The notes under the pieces are model-generated. The model had not been told where the DNA came from, did not search any database, and saw only the letters and a list, made by a program, of their open reading frames with translations. From the NCBI RefSeq assembly GCF_002263515.1, contig NZ_CP022752.1, forward strand, positions 3,224,001 to 3,288,000: a stretch of 64,000 nt of DNA, in the 5' to 3' direction. Positions 17,337 through 26,679 of this stretch are shown here, in pieces. Each line of letters begins with the position of its first letter. Position 1 is the first letter of the stretch. The translations under genes and the position numbers were made by a program. The DNA comes from Actinopolyspora erythraea (GTDB lineage Bacteria > Actinomycetota > Actinomycetes > Mycobacteriales > Pseudonocardiaceae).

Positions 17337-18293
17337 TCAGGTGGCTTCGTCGTCCCCGCTACCCGATCTCACCGGCCCGCCGGCGTCCACCTCTGAAGGC
17401 CGAGTGTCCAGGTCGGAAGGCTCATCGGGGTCGAGCTGCTCCGCCTCCTGCTTGCGGGCCTTCGACCTGTCGTGGGAACGACAGATCAGCAGGGCCAAAC
17501 CGTACAGTGCGCACAGCGCGGCGGCCAGCACCAGCATCGACAACGGGTCCTGCCCGGGAGTGGCTATGGCGGCGAAGACGAACAGCGTGAACACGCTGCC
17601 GCGCCACCAGCTGCGCAGCTTGGCGTAGCTGACGACACCCGCCCGGTTGAGCATCACCATGACCAGTGGCAGCTCGAAACTGATGCCGAAGAACAACAGC
17701 ATCAGCAGCACGAAGTTGATGTACTCGCCACCGGTCAGGGAGGTGAAGAACGCGTCACCGCCGAAGCCCGACATGAAGGCGAGCCCCTTCGGGGCGATGA
17801 GGTAGGCCAGCGCCGCCCCGGCGATGAACAACAGGCTGCCGATGCCCACGAAAACCCGGGCGAACTTGCGTTCCCTGGCGTGCAGTCCCGGGGCGATGAA
17901 CGCCCAGAACTGGTACAGCCACACCGGGCTCAGCAACACGGCACCCAACGAGAGCCCCACCTTGAGCTGGAGCATGAAGACCTCGAAGGGCCGGGTCTGC
18001 ATGAGCTGGCACTCACCGTTCGGACTCAGCCGCATGTCCGAGGGCAGCGAGCAGTACGGCTCCGTGACGAAATCGCCGAGGCTGGGCAGGCCGAACAACT
18101 GGTGGGAGAACCACCAGAAGCCGAAGATCCCGCCGATGACCACAGCCAACAGGGCCACCCCGAACCGGTACCGCAGTTCGTAGAGGTGATCGACCAGCGT
18201 CATGGTGCCGTCGGGATTGCGGCGACGGCTGAACTTGGCACGATCACGTCCGAACGGGTTGAGGCGGCGAAGCGGACTGCCTTCCACCGTCAC
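17337..18293 (-). CDS. tatC: Sec-independent translocase subunit TatC
   Basis: Core receptor of the twin-arginine translocase, binding the RR signal peptide and docking TatA. The 318-residue protein has six membrane helices between residues 40 and 265. Family landmarks are MTLVDHLYELRYRF (the conserved N-terminal helix with Glu and Arg), FEVFMLQLKVGLSLGAVLLSP and SFELPLVMVMLNRAGVV. The C-terminal 60 residues are charged, Asp/Glu-rich and cytoplasmic. It starts at GTG 18293, ten bases after the tatA stop. No tatB is present in the window, as is common in actinobacteria where it lies elsewhere. Confidence 0.96.
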   Translation of the reverse strand: MTVEGSPLRRLNPFGRDRAKFSRRRNPDGTMTLVDHLYELRYRFGVALLAVVIGGIFGFWWFSHQLFGLPSLGDFVTEPYCSLPSDMRLSPNGECQLMQTRPFEVFMLQLKVGLSLGAVLLSPVWLYQFWAFIAPGLHARERKFARVFVGIGSLLFIAGAALAYLIAPKGLAFMSGFGGDAFFTSLTGGEYINFVLLMLLFFGISFELPLVMVMLNRAGVVSYAKLRSWWRGSVFTLFVFAAIATPGQDPLSMLVLAAALCALYGLALLICRSHDRSKARKQEAEQLDPDEPSDLDTRPSEVDAGGPVRSGSGDDEAT

Positions 18294-18303
18294 AGCCCCC
18301 GGA

Positions 18304-18609
18304 TCAGTTCGCGGCGTCGTTGCGGTGCTTGTCCTCGACCGGCCGCTCGCCGTTCACCCGCTCCGCGCTGGTCGGCGTGAACCCGGTCGACTGCTGCTCA
18401 CCGCCGGTGAGCTGCTGCGGTTCGCTCCGCTCGGAGTCGGACTGCGAGGAAGCGGCCTGCTCGTCCTGCTTCATGCCTCGTGTCTCGGCCTTGAACACGC
18501 GGGCGGACTGGCCGAGCGACCTGGCCAGCTGCGGCAACTTGGCGGCCCCGAAGAGCAACACCAACACACCGACGATGAGGACCAGCTCCCAGCCACCGGG
18601 GAAACTCAT
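18304..18609 (-). CDS. tatA: Sec-independent translocase subunit TatA
   Basis: Pore-forming Tat subunit. A single N-terminal membrane helix (GWELVLIVGVLVLLFGAAKLP, residues 6-26) with the hinge FGAAKLPQLARSLGQSARVFK and an amphipathic helix is followed by an acidic, Ser/Gln/Glu-rich tail. The 101 residues are typical. It directly precedes tatC on the minus strand and is probably translated from the same mRNA. The FG(A)xKLP hinge distinguishes it as a TatA rather than a TatB. Confidence 0.95.
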   Translation of the reverse strand: MSFPGGWELVLIVGVLVLLFGAAKLPQLARSLGQSARVFKAETRGMKQDEQAASSQSDSERSEPQQLTGGEQQSTGFTPTSAERVNGERPVEDKHRNDAAN

Positions 18610-18687
18610 GCTTGTACACCTCTTCTCAAGCCTGCTGCAACGGGGATACTACGCCGCACGAGGCCGGTTCCGACAGGTTCGAATGGA

Positions 18688-18885
18688 TCAATGACGCTTC
18701 AGGGCGACTCCGATGCCGGCACCTCGTGCCCGCAACAGACCGATCCAGTCGGAAACCTCACCGGCGGCCCGAGCGTACGTCGACCGTGTCCGGCGGACCG
18801 AACGCAGTGCGCTCAGCACCACCGGCACCAGGGCGATCAGGGCCACCAGCACAAGTCCCACCATCAACGCGTACGGCACGGTCAT
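18688..18885 (-). CDS. Small single-span membrane protein between pafC and tatA
   Basis: A 65-residue protein with one hydrophobic helix (residues 5-27, YALMVGLVLVALIALVPVVL) and a basic tail ending GIGVALKRH. It starts 12 bases after pafC and ends 78 bases before tatA. The tight spacing and codon pattern support a real gene. No named family is recognised. Given its place it might assist membrane protein or Tat function, but that is only position-based. Confidence 0.55.
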   Translation of the reverse strand: MTVPYALMVGLVLVALIALVPVVLSALRSVRRTRSTYARAAGEVSDWIGLLRARGAGIGVALKRH

Positions 18886-18897
18886 ACCGTATCGCCC

Positions 18898-19869
18898 TCA
18901 GGTGGACGGCAGGTGAAGAGACCGTTCCAATGCTTCGTCGGCGCGTTGTCGAACCTCGGTGGCCAGCTCCTCGGGAGCGAGGATCCTTCCTCCCCCACCG
19001 AGGCCGAGCACCAACCGGACCAACCACGCCCGGTCCGAGTAGCGCAGCACCACCCTGGTGGCCCCGTCCGGCAGGTCCGTGACCTCGTCGACCGGGTAGT
19101 ACTCGGCCACCCACCGGGCCTCGGGGCGCAGCTCCAGCTCGACGCTGGGCCGCTGTGAGGCCGGACGGAACGGCCCCGCCGACAGGTCGGTGCTCACCGC
19201 CTCCGCGGGTGGGTGGGCCGGTTCGTCGAGTACCTCGGCACCGTCGATCCGGTCCAGCCGGAACAGGCGCACTCCGCCAGCCCTGCGGCACCACGCCTCC
19301 AGGTAGCTGTTTCCCTGCACCAGCACGAGCCGCATCGGGTCGACCGTGCGCTCGGTGATCTCGTCCCGGGAAGCGGTGTAGTACCGGATGTGCACCGCCC
19401 TGCTCCGCCTGGTGGCCTCCTCGACCGTGGAACCGACCTCGGTGGTCACCGTTCGGGACTCGTCGGTCAACCCGAGCACCACGCCGTGCGGACGCGCCGC
19501 TCCCACGGCGTTCTCGACCTTCGCCAGCGCCCGGCGCACCGCGTCGGTGTCGGCGATTCCCGGTGTCTCGGAAAGGGCGCGCAGCGCAACCTGCAACGAG
19601 GTCGCCTCCTGACCGGTCAGGCGCAGGGGTTTGCGCATGCCCGCGTCGTAGACCACGGTCACCGTGTCGCCGCTGAATGACAGGTCGATCAGGTCTCCCG
19701 GACCGTACCCCGGAAGACCGCACATCCACAGCAGTTCCAGGTCCCTGCGGATCTGCTGCGTGTTCACCCCGAAGTCCGCCGCCACCTCGGTCATCCGGAT
19801 TCCCGGTCTGCTCACCAGGTACGGAACCAGGGCGAGCAACCGGGGCAGCCGCTCGCTCGTACTGCTCAC
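18898..19869 (-). CDS. pafC: PafC, WYL-domain transcriptional regulator
   Basis: One half of the heterodimeric activator PafBC, which in mycobacteria drives the LexA/RecA-independent DNA-damage response. The 323-residue protein has an N-terminal winged helix (RLPRLLALVPYLVSRPGIRMTE and VNTQQIRRDLELLWMCGL), a middle WYL domain where the family motif reads YLEAWCRRAGGVRLFRLDRI, and a C-terminal WCX domain. Start GTG 19869 overlaps the pafB stop (GTGA), so both subunits are coupled for 1:1 synthesis. The frame is open upstream but lies inside pafB. Gene order pafB-pafC-tatA-tatC-helY is as in M. tuberculosis. Confidence 0.93.
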   Translation of the reverse strand: MSSTSERLPRLLALVPYLVSRPGIRMTEVAADFGVNTQQIRRDLELLWMCGLPGYGPGDLIDLSFSGDTVTVVYDAGMRKPLRLTGQEATSLQVALRALSETPGIADTDAVRRALAKVENAVGAARPHGVVLGLTDESRTVTTEVGSTVEEATRRSRAVHIRYYTASRDEITERTVDPMRLVLVQGNSYLEAWCRRAGGVRLFRLDRIDGAEVLDEPAHPPAEAVSTDLSAGPFRPASQRPSVELELRPEARWVAEYYPVDEVTDLPDGATRVVLRYSDRAWLVRLVLGLGGGGRILAPEELATEVRQRADEALERSLHLPST

Positions 19870-20855
19870 CGATGCCCCTCCTCCCGCAGCGTCTCCAACG
19901 TAGCCAGATGTGCCTCTCGAACGGCCTTGCGCAGCGTCTCCGGTTCCAGCACCACCACGTCGGGGCCGTATCCCGCGAGCCATCCCGTCGCGGATTCGGG
20001 GTAGCTCAGCTCAAGACGCAGCTCCTCACCGGCGATCCCGCCCAGTTCCCGCTCGGCGAGCACTTCCGCGTCCCGGCGTACTCCCTGAGCCCGGCCACGG
20101 GCCACCCACAGCCGCACCCGGGTGGCGGGAGGTGGCGTCGACTCGAAACCGGTGACCAGGTCCATCAGGTCCACGTCCTCGGGACAGCTGACCTGGCCCC
20201 GCACCCCGAAGGCACGCACCTCGCCGATGATGCGGGAGAGCCGGAAACAGCGTGGGGCCCGCCGGTCCCTGTCGTGACCGACCACGTACCACCGGCCGCA
20301 CCAGGAGACCACTCCCCACGGTTCGACGGTTCGCGACATCGAGGAGCTGGTGGCTGGTCTGCGGTAGTCGAAGGTCACCGGACGTCCCTCGCGTACCGCC
20401 GCCAGCAGCGGGGAGAAGGCGGGTTCGTCCGCCCGGACCTTGGGTTCCACCGGGGCGGGAGCGGCGTCGTCGACATCGATCCCGGCGGCCCGCAGCTTGT
20501 GCAGCGCACCGCGTGCGGCGGTGCCGAGTTCCGGAGCCTCCCAGAGCCGGGACGCCAGCGCCACGGCGGCGGCTTCGTCGGATTCGAGCGCGATGTCCCC
20601 GAGTTCGTAGTCCCGGCGTGCTATCCGATAGCCGTCCGTGCCGTCGAAAGCCGAGTTGCGGCCCGTTTCCAGCGGAATGCCCAGGTCGCGCAGCTCGGCC
20701 TTGTCCCGTTCGAACGTGCGGTAGAACGCCTCGTCACTGGCGGCGTCCGAATAACCGGGAACGATCCCCCTGATTCGCTCCGCGGTGAGGTACTGACGGG
20801 TCGACAGCAGACACAGCACCAGGTTGACCAGGCGTTCGGCGCGCGGAATCCCCAC
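19866..20855 (-). CDS. pafB: PafB, WYL-domain transcriptional regulator
   Basis: Partner of PafC in the DNA-damage response activator. From GTG 20855 (VGIPRAERLVNLVLCLL) it has 329 residues: a winged helix (LSTRQYLTAERIRGIVPGY, ERDKAELRDLGIPLE), a WYL domain with GRWYVVGHDRDRRAPRCFRLSRI reading, and a C-terminal WCX domain (ATGWLAGYGPDVVVLEPETL). The longer frame to 20942 adds 29 residues with no family similarity, so the downstream GTG is preferred. WYL domains are thought to sense single-stranded nucleic acid. Unlike in mycobacteria, pafB is separated from pafA here by an amidase gene. Confidence 0.92.
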   Translation of the reverse strand: MGIPRAERLVNLVLCLLSTRQYLTAERIRGIVPGYSDAASDEAFYRTFERDKAELRDLGIPLETGRNSAFDGTDGYRIARRDYELGDIALESDEAAAVALASRLWEAPELGTAARGALHKLRAAGIDVDDAAPAPVEPKVRADEPAFSPLLAAVREGRPVTFDYRRPATSSSMSRTVEPWGVVSWCGRWYVVGHDRDRRAPRCFRLSRIIGEVRAFGVRGQVSCPEDVDLMDLVTGFESTPPPATRVRLWVARGRAQGVRRDAEVLAERELGGIAGEELRLELSYPESATGWLAGYGPDVVVLEPETLRKAVREAHLATLETLREEGHR

Positions 20856-21018
20856 TGTCCCAACTCTAGCGGCAGGCACGGAGCCCACGCTTGTGGCCCG
20901 TCGCCGTGACCTGCCGAAAGGCCACGAACCACCGGTCATCACTAGTCTGGAAACATTCCAGACTGCCCGGTCGCGAGCGCTCCGCGAGCCGGGCCGACGC
21001 GCACGAGGACCGGCACGT

Positions 21019-22494
21019 TCACAGCGGCGGTTCGTGCCGCGTCCACGGCCGCGCCCGCTCCAACTGGGCCGCCAGCCGGAACAACGTCCCCTCCCCCGTC
21101 AGCGGTCCCACGAACTGCACGCCCAGGGGCAGCCCTTCGGGATCCCAGTACAACGGCACGGACATGGCTGGCCTGCCGGTGATGTTGGCCAGCTGGGTGT
21201 AGGGAACGTGCCGGAGGTTCTCCCCGGCGATCCGGTCCGCCACACCGCTGGCCCGCAGCAGTCGCCCCATGCGCAGCTTGAGCACCGCCGTGCCCGCCAC
21301 ACGCAGCGGCTCGGTGGTGGACAGCTCCCCCACCCGCACCGGTGGACCGGCGAGACCGGGGGTGAGCAGCAGATCGTAGTCTCGGTGGAACTCGGCGAGA
21401 CCACGCGTGTAGCCGTGCCACCGGTCGAGCAGCGCGCTGTACTCGGGACCGCTGATGGCGCGCCCCACTGCGGCCAGCAGCCTGCTGTCCAGTTCGAAGG
21501 ACGTCTCCGGGGCCCCGCTGGCCGCCACGGCTTCGTCGATCGACGCGGCCAGCTTCACCGACCAGGCACGCAGGAAGTCCACGGCCAGCGAGTCGAGGTC
21601 CACCGGCGAGCTCACCGGCTCCACGTGGTGGCCCAGTGACTCCAGCAACCGCGCGGCATCGCTCAATGCCTCGGTGGCGTGGGGGTGCGGCCGCCCCAGG
21701 GGCGACTGCGAGGTGAACCCGATGCGCAGCCGACCGGGCTCGGCGGAGAGCTCGGCGGTGAAACTCCGGGCGGGAGTGGCGGGCGAGTAGGGACCGACCG
21801 GGTCGGCCCCGACCACCGCGTCCAAGGCGGCGGCGCTGTCCCGAACCGTGCGGGAGAGGACGCCGTCGGAGGCGGCCCCGTGGAAGTTCTCCGCCCGCGC
21901 GGGCCCGGCGGGGACCAGCCCACGCCCCGGTTTGAGCCCGAAGAGCCCGCAGCACGCGGCAGGGATTCGGATGGACCCACCACCGTCGCTGGCCCCGGCC
22001 AGCGGAACGATCCCCGCCGCGACCGCGGCCGCCGCTCCGCCCGAGGAACCTCCTGGGGTGCGGTCCAGCGCCCACGGGTTGCGGGTGGGGCCGAACGCCT
22101 CGGGCTCGGTGACCGGCTTCGCGCCGAACTCCGGGGTGTTGGTGCGTCCGAACGGCAACAACCCCGCTTTCAGCCAGCGGCGCACCACCTCCGCCGTCTC
22201 CGGGACGGCTACCCGCGACAGCGCAGCGTTCCCCGCGCTGGAGGGATGTCCAGCCAGTTCCTGGTTGAGGTCCTTGAGCAGGAAGGGCACTCCCGCGAGA
22301 GCGCCGGAGGGAAACCGGCCCGCCAGCTCGGTGGCGGTCTCCCGGTCCGTGCGGACCACCGCGTTGAGCCGGTCGTTGACCTTCTCGCAGCGGTCGAAGG
22401 CGGCGTCCAGCAGTTCGGTCGCCGAGACCTCACCCTCGGCTACCAACCCGGCCAGCCCCACGCCGTCGTGTTCGCGGTACTCCGAGTAGTCCAT
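21019..22494 (-). CDS. Amidase signature family enzyme
   Basis: Hydrolase of the amidase signature family with a Ser-cisSer-Lys triad: Lys74 in PFLLKDLN, Ser150 or Ser151 in [13 protein letters not shown], and nucleophile Ser174 in [13 protein letters not shown]. 491 residues is the normal length. The substrate may be a simple amide or a gatCAB-type side reaction, but no GatB/GatC neighbours exist. ATG 22494 ([10 protein letters not shown]) is chosen over a TTG six bases upstream. It sits between pafA and pafB, where mycobacteria have no gene, and 61 bases after pafA, so it is likely read with the paf genes. Confidence 0.9.
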   Translation of the reverse strand: MDYSEYREHDGVGLAGLVAEGEVSATELLDAAFDRCEKVNDRLNAVVRTDRETATELAGRFPSGALAGVPFLLKDLNQELAGHPSSAGNAALSRVAVPETAEVVRRWLKAGLLPFGRTNTPEFGAKPVTEPEAFGPTRNPWALDRTPGGSSGGAAAAVAAGIVPLAGASDGGGSIRIPAACCGLFGLKPGRGLVPAGPARAENFHGAASDGVLSRTVRDSAAALDAVVGADPVGPYSPATPARSFTAELSAEPGRLRIGFTSQSPLGRPHPHATEALSDAARLLESLGHHVEPVSSPVDLDSLAVDFLRAWSVKLAASIDEAVAASGAPETSFELDSRLLAAVGRAISGPEYSALLDRWHGYTRGLAEFHRDYDLLLTPGLAGPPVRVGELSTTEPLRVAGTAVLKLRMGRLLRASGVADRIAGENLRHVPYTQLANITGRPAMSVPLYWDPEGLPLGVQFVGPLTGEGTLFRLAAQLERARPWTRHEPPL

Positions 22495-22555
22495 GCCCAA
22501 CCTCCGTCACGGCACACCTCGACGCGTCCGGCCACGGGGATCGGACACGAACTGA

Positions 22556-23914
22556 TCACAACGAGCTGATCAGACGTTCCACCCTCTCGTCCACCGCGCG
22601 GAACGGATCCTTGCACAACACCGTGCGCTGTGCCTGGTCGTTGAGCTTGAGGTGCACCCAGTCGACGGTGAAGTCCCTGCCCGCGGTCTGCGCGGCGGCG
22701 ATGAAGTCCCCCCTGAGCTTTGCCCTGGTGCTCTGGGGCGGGGTGTCCTTGGCCGCCTCGATGTCCCCGTCGTTGGTGGCCCGGTCCACCAGGTCCTTGC
22801 GCTGCAGCATCTCGAACAGGCCGCGATTGCGCCGCAGGTCGTGGTAGGCCAGGTCGAGCTGGGCGATACGCGGGCTGGACAGCTCCAAGCCGTGCTTGTC
22901 TCGGTAGCGCTCCAGCAGACGGTGCTTGATGGCCCAGTCGACCTCGCGGTCGATCAGCGAGTAGTCCTGGTACTCCACGGCGTCCAACGCCCGGCCCCAC
23001 AGGTCCATGATCCGGTCCGTCATCGGATCGGAGCCGCGGCGCGCCACGTACTCCACCGCACGGCCGTAGTACTCCCGCTGGATGTCCAGCGCGGAGGCCT
23101 CACGTCCCCCTGCCAACCGCACGGGGCGCCTGCCGGTGAGGTCGTGGCTGATCTCCCGGATCGCTCGGATCGGGTTGTCCAGGCTGAAGTCGTGGAACTG
23201 CACGCCCTGCTCGATCATCTCCAGCACCAGGTTCACGGTGCCCACCTTCAGCAGGGTGGTCACCTCGGACATGTTCGAGTCGCCCACGATCACGTGCAGC
23301 CTGCGGTAGCGTTCCGCGTCGGCGTGCGGCTCGTCCCTGGTGTTGATGATCGGCCGGGAACGGGTGGTGGCGCTGGACACCCCCTCCCAGATGTGCTCGG
23401 CCCGCTGGGACAGGCAGTAGACCGCGCCGCGCGGGGTTTGCAGCACCTTGCCCGCGCCGCAGATCAACTGTCGGGTGACCAGGAACGGTAGCAGCACGTC
23501 GGCGATGCGGGAGAACTCCCCGGAACGCCCGACCAGGTAGTTCTCGTGGCAGCCGTAGGAGTTGCCCGCCGAGTCGGTGTTGTTCTTGAACAGGAAGATG
23601 TCCCCGCCGATGCCCTCGTCCGCCAGCCTGCGTTCGGCATCGGTGAGCAGGTCCTCCAGTATGCGTTCCCCCGCCTTGTCGTGGGTGACGAGCTGGACGA
23701 GGTCGTCGCACTCGGCCGTCGCGTACTCGGGGTGCGAACCGACGTCCAGGTAGAGCCTCGCCCCGTTGCGCAGGAAGACGTTCGAGGAACGCCCCCACGA
23801 CACGACCTTCCGGAACAGGTATCTGGCCACCTCGTCCGGGGAGAGCCTGCGTTGCCCGTGGAAGGTACAGGTCACCCCGAACTCGGTCTCGATACCGAAG
23901 ATCCTCCGTTGCAT
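22556..23914 (-). CDS. pafA: PafA, Pup-protein ligase
   Basis: ATP-dependent ligase that joins the C-terminal glutamate of deamidated Pup to lysine side chains of target proteins, marking them for the proteasome. The carboxylate-amine ligase-like fold begins at once: [11 protein letters not shown] holds the Mg-binding Glu, [18 protein letters not shown] the catalytic Asp, and [29 protein letters not shown] and [16 protein letters not shown] are family motifs. 452 residues is the usual size. PafA lacks the disordered Dop loop, which separates it from the Dop paralogue at 26680-28176. A 208-base gap separates it from prcA. Confidence 0.97.
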   Translation of the reverse strand: MQRRIFGIETEFGVTCTFHGQRRLSPDEVARYLFRKVVSWGRSSNVFLRNGARLYLDVGSHPEYATAECDDLVQLVTHDKAGERILEDLLTDAERRLADEGIGGDIFLFKNNTDSAGNSYGCHENYLVGRSGEFSRIADVLLPFLVTRQLICGAGKVLQTPRGAVYCLSQRAEHIWEGVSSATTRSRPIINTRDEPHADAERYRRLHVIVGDSNMSEVTTLLKVGTVNLVLEMIEQGVQFHDFSLDNPIRAIREISHDLTGRRPVRLAGGREASALDIQREYYGRAVEYVARRGSDPMTDRIMDLWGRALDAVEYQDYSLIDREVDWAIKHRLLERYRDKHGLELSSPRIAQLDLAYHDLRRNRGLFEMLQRKDLVDRATNDGDIEAAKDTPPQSTRAKLRGDFIAAAQTAGRDFTVDWVHLKLNDQAQRTVLCKDPFRAVDERVERLISSL

Positions 23915-24122
23915 GCCTCCACAGTAGGCGTCTTCGTCGAACTCGGCGGTCCGCCGTTCGGGGCCGGAACCGGAAAAATTCGGTCGAACACGCCACGAAG
24001 CGTGTCCGAAAGGATACGGTTCGGTCCGGCTCCGGCGCCCGGAGAGGGAACGCCGGAGTCATCCCGTCACGCCCGCCGTCGCGGACTCCGGACCCCGGAA
24101 CGGGCGTCCGACACCAGCCGTG

Positions 24123-24902
24123 TCACTCGGGTGAGCCGCCGTTTTCCGACTGCCCGGCCCCCTGCCCGGACTCCCCCGAACCACTTTCGTCGCCGGTTCC
24201 GGAACCGGACTCCCCGGAGTCCTCGGGCAGCAGCTGCCGCAGCGCCGCACCCGTGATTCGACGGAACGTGCGGTGCGGCCTGGACCGTTCCAGTATCGCC
24301 ACCTCCAGCTGGCCCACTCCCAACTGGCGGGAACTCTCCCCTCCCGCGACCAGGGCGCGCACGGCCTCCCGGATGGCGGGCTCGAGTTCCATGCCGTCGG
24401 TGAAGGACTCCTTGAGCGCGGACGTGACGGTTTCGGCCTGCCCTCCCATCGCAACGTACTGCGGCTCGTCGACGATGGAACCGTCGTAGGTGAGCCGGTA
24501 CAGCTGGTCCGCGTCCGGAGCCGCCCCCACCTCGGCGACGCAGATCTCCACCTCGAAGGGCTTGACCTGCTCGGTGAAGATGGCACCGAGCGTCTGCGCG
24601 TAGGAGTTGGCCAGCGCGCGGCCGGTGACGTCGCGCCGGTCGTAGGAGTAGCCCTTGACGTCGGCCATCCGGATACCGGCCATGCGCAGGTTCTCGAACT
24701 CGCTGTAACGCCCCACCGCGGCGAAGCCGATGCGGTCGTAGATCTCCGAAATCTTGTGCAGGGTGGTCGAGGGGTTCTCGGCCACGAACAGCACCCCGCC
24801 CGCGTACTTGAGCACCACCACGCTGCGGCCCCGAGCGATACCCTTTCGGGCGAGCTCGGAGCGTTCGCGCATCAGCTGCTCTGGCGAGGTGTAGAAGGGC
24901 AT
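24123..24902 (-). CDS. prcA: Proteasome alpha subunit PrcA
   Basis: Non-catalytic outer-ring subunit of the 20S proteasome, controlling the substrate gate. The fold is seen in [21 protein letters not shown] (N-terminal gate and H0 helix), [19 protein letters not shown] and the absence of an active Thr. The start is ATG 24902; a GTG two codons upstream is possible. At 259 residues it carries an acidic Gly/Ser/Glu-rich C-terminal extension of about 32 residues (from about [13 protein letters not shown]), which is low-complexity and likely disordered. It follows prcB after 313 bases instead of the tight coupling common in this operon. Confidence 0.96.
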   Translation of the reverse strand: MPFYTSPEQLMRERSELARKGIARGRSVVVLKYAGGVLFVAENPSTTLHKISEIYDRIGFAAVGRYSEFENLRMAGIRMADVKGYSYDRRDVTGRALANSYAQTLGAIFTEQVKPFEVEICVAEVGAAPDADQLYRLTYDGSIVDEPQYVAMGGQAETVTSALKESFTDGMELEPAIREAVRALVAGGESSRQLGVGQLEVAILERSRPHRTFRRITGAALRQLLPEDSGESGSGTGDESGSGESGQGAGQSENGGSPE

Positions 24903-25215
24903 CGTCACGGCTGTGCACTCCTGGCTCGAATCGTGCTGTACCGACTTGGCACATGGCGCTTGCTTCGCACGCGGCGACGGGCACCGCCCCATCCCGAGCG
25001 GGCGGGACCGCGCCCCGACCACCACCGCCGGGGCGATCCAGCCCTCGCACCGCCGGGAACGGAGGCGGGCGGAACCGACCCCGCAGAGCGGTTCGGTCCT
25101 GGGAGACGGAAGCTCCGGAGCACCGCCGGATCGCGGCGCACGACGACCCCGGAGGATCCCGGCGGACCGCGTCCCGCCGGGGGTGCGATCCGGCCTCCGC
25201 GCGGCTCTCCCGAGC
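24903..25215. other. Unusually long gap between prcB and prcA
   Basis: 313 bases separate the prcB stop from the prcA start. No gene with coding character was seen: frames here are Arg/Pro-rich antisense-like shadows. It may hold a separate promoter for prcA, but no box is recognisable. Confidence 0.5.
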
Positions 25216-26073
25216 TCAGCCGCCGGGGTTCCGCTGCCTTCCGGCGACGACCTCCTCGGCGACGGCGGCGGTGCGGTCCCCGGACATGCGGACCGCCCCC
25301 TCAGAGCCGGTGATCGTGACCACCGTGGGATAGATCTTCCTGGCCACGTCCGGACCACCCGTGGCGCTGTCGTCGTCGGCAGCGTCGTAGAGCGCCTCGA
25401 TCGCGTTGCGCACCGCCGAGTCGACATCGGCCTCCGGGTCGTGGCGCTTCTTCAACGCCGACTTGGCGAACAGTGAGCCCGAACCGACGGCGTTGTAGCC
25501 CGCGCTCTCGTCGTAGCGCCCACCGGTGACGTCGTAGGTGACGATGCGCCCCGCCCGGTCGGGATCCTCGGCCGCGGTGTCGAACCCGGCGAACAGCGGC
25601 ACCACCGCGAGTCCGGCCATCGCGCCCTGCAGATTGCCACGCAGCATGGTCGCGAGCTTGTTGGCCTTACCGTCCAGCGAGAGCGACACTCCCTCGAGTT
25701 TCTCGTAGTGCTCGAGTTCGACGGCGTACAACCGCACCATCTCGAGTGCTATACCCGCCGTGCCCGCGATGCCCACGGCGGAGTAGTCGTCGGTCACGTA
25801 GAGCTTGTCCATGTCCCGCTGGGCGATGATGTTGCCCATCGTGGAACGGCGATCGCCCGCGAGCAGCACCCCGCCTCTGAAGGTCAGCGCGACGATGGTC
25901 GTCCCGTGGGGCATGTCCACCGATCCCTCGGTGTTCTCGGCGACCTGCGGCAACATCTCCGGCGCGGCGGCTCGGAGGAAGTCGGTGAACGACGAGGATC
26001 CGGGCGTGAAGTACTCGGGGGGCAGCGCCTGACCCGGATGGCTCCGAGTCGAGCTGGATTCCATGGGCGACAT
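25216..26073 (-). CDS. prcB: Proteasome beta subunit PrcB
   Basis: Catalytic subunit of the 20S proteasome. It is made with a propeptide that is cleaved before the N-terminal nucleophile. From ATG 26073 (MSPMESS) the sequence reads ...[19 protein letters not shown], so Thr58 becomes Thr1 after self-cleavage at Gly57. Catalytic partners are visible as Asp in AGDRRSTMG and Lys in the [11 protein letters not shown] segment. The start is uncertain: an upstream GTG at 26118 and a second ATG at 26064 are in frame; an AGGAG lies just before the MSPM start. The mature chain is about 228 residues. It lies between pup and prcA as in other actinobacteria. Confidence 0.96.
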   Translation of the reverse strand: MSPMESSSTRSHPGQALPPEYFTPGSSSFTDFLRAAAPEMLPQVAENTEGSVDMPHGTTIVALTFRGGVLLAGDRRSTMGNIIAQRDMDKLYVTDDYSAVGIAGTAGIALEMVRLYAVELEHYEKLEGVSLSLDGKANKLATMLRGNLQGAMAGLAVVPLFAGFDTAAEDPDRAGRIVTYDVTGGRYDESAGYNAVGSGSLFAKSALKKRHDPEADVDSAVRNAIEALYDAADDDSATGGPDVARKIYPTVVTITGSEGAVRMSGDRTAAVAEEVVAGRQRNPGG

Positions 26074-26260
26074 CGTCTCCTGCTCGAAGTAACTGGCGTC
26101 ACATGATCGGTCGTGCACACTCTAGGCCGTGTCCGGCGGGGCTGATCGGCCCGGTGCCGACCAGCCCGGCCGAACGACGACTCGGGAGTCCCACCGGGAC
26201 GGCGCGGTCCGACGCCCGGCCGAGCCGCCGGGCCCGGACGAACCGCCCCGAGGGGAGCTC

Positions 26261-26458
26261 CTACTGGCCGCCCTTCTGGACGTAGGCCCTGACGAAGTCC
26301 TCGGCGTTCTCCTCCAGGACGTCGTCGATCTCGTCCAGAATGGTGTCCACGTCCTCGCCGAGCTTCTCGCGGCGTTCCTGGCCTGCGGATTCGGCGCCGT
26401 TCTGCTCGTTGTCGCCTTCGTCTCCGCCGCCGTGCCGCTCAACCTTTTCCTGGGACAT
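26261..26458 (-). CDS. pup: Prokaryotic ubiquitin-like protein Pup
   Basis: Small disordered protein tag for proteasomal degradation. The 65-residue product starts MSQEKVERHGGGDEGD and ends DFVRAYVQKGGQ. The terminal Gln means it must be deamidated to Glu by Dop before PafA can use it. The central coil (EKLGEDVDTILDEIDDVLEENA) is the part that forms a helix with the Mpa coiled coil. The ribosome-binding site GGGAGG four bases before ATG 26458 fixes the start; the longer frame to 26557 has none. It lies between dop and prcB. Confidence 0.97.
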   Translation of the reverse strand: MSQEKVERHGGGDEGDNEQNGAESAGQERREKLGEDVDTILDEIDDVLEENAEDFVRAYVQKGGQ

Positions 26459-26679
26459 CTCGCCTCCCGGTGGTCTCATCGAGGATGTCCGCTCGTCACG
26501 GCACGGCGGGGCCAACGGGCGAGGCCCGGCCCGCCGGCCGAACGAGCTCCAAAACATCCTGGTGTGAACACTACCTAGTCAACCGGCCGCACGCCCAGAT
26601 CCGAAGGTGGTGGTTTTGGATCTTTCGGGCGTGGTGTCCCGCGACGGAGTGCTCACGCGCTTCCCCACGAGGTGCGATC

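Noticed and set aside
15911..17590. A 559-codon plus-strand open frame over helY
   Set aside because: It is antisense to the helicase motifs; its composition is that of a shadow frame.
18660..18700. tRNA-like word GGTTCGAATGG
   Set aside because: No acceptor stem, anticodon arm or matching T-stem around it; it is a chance match between tatA and the small membrane gene.
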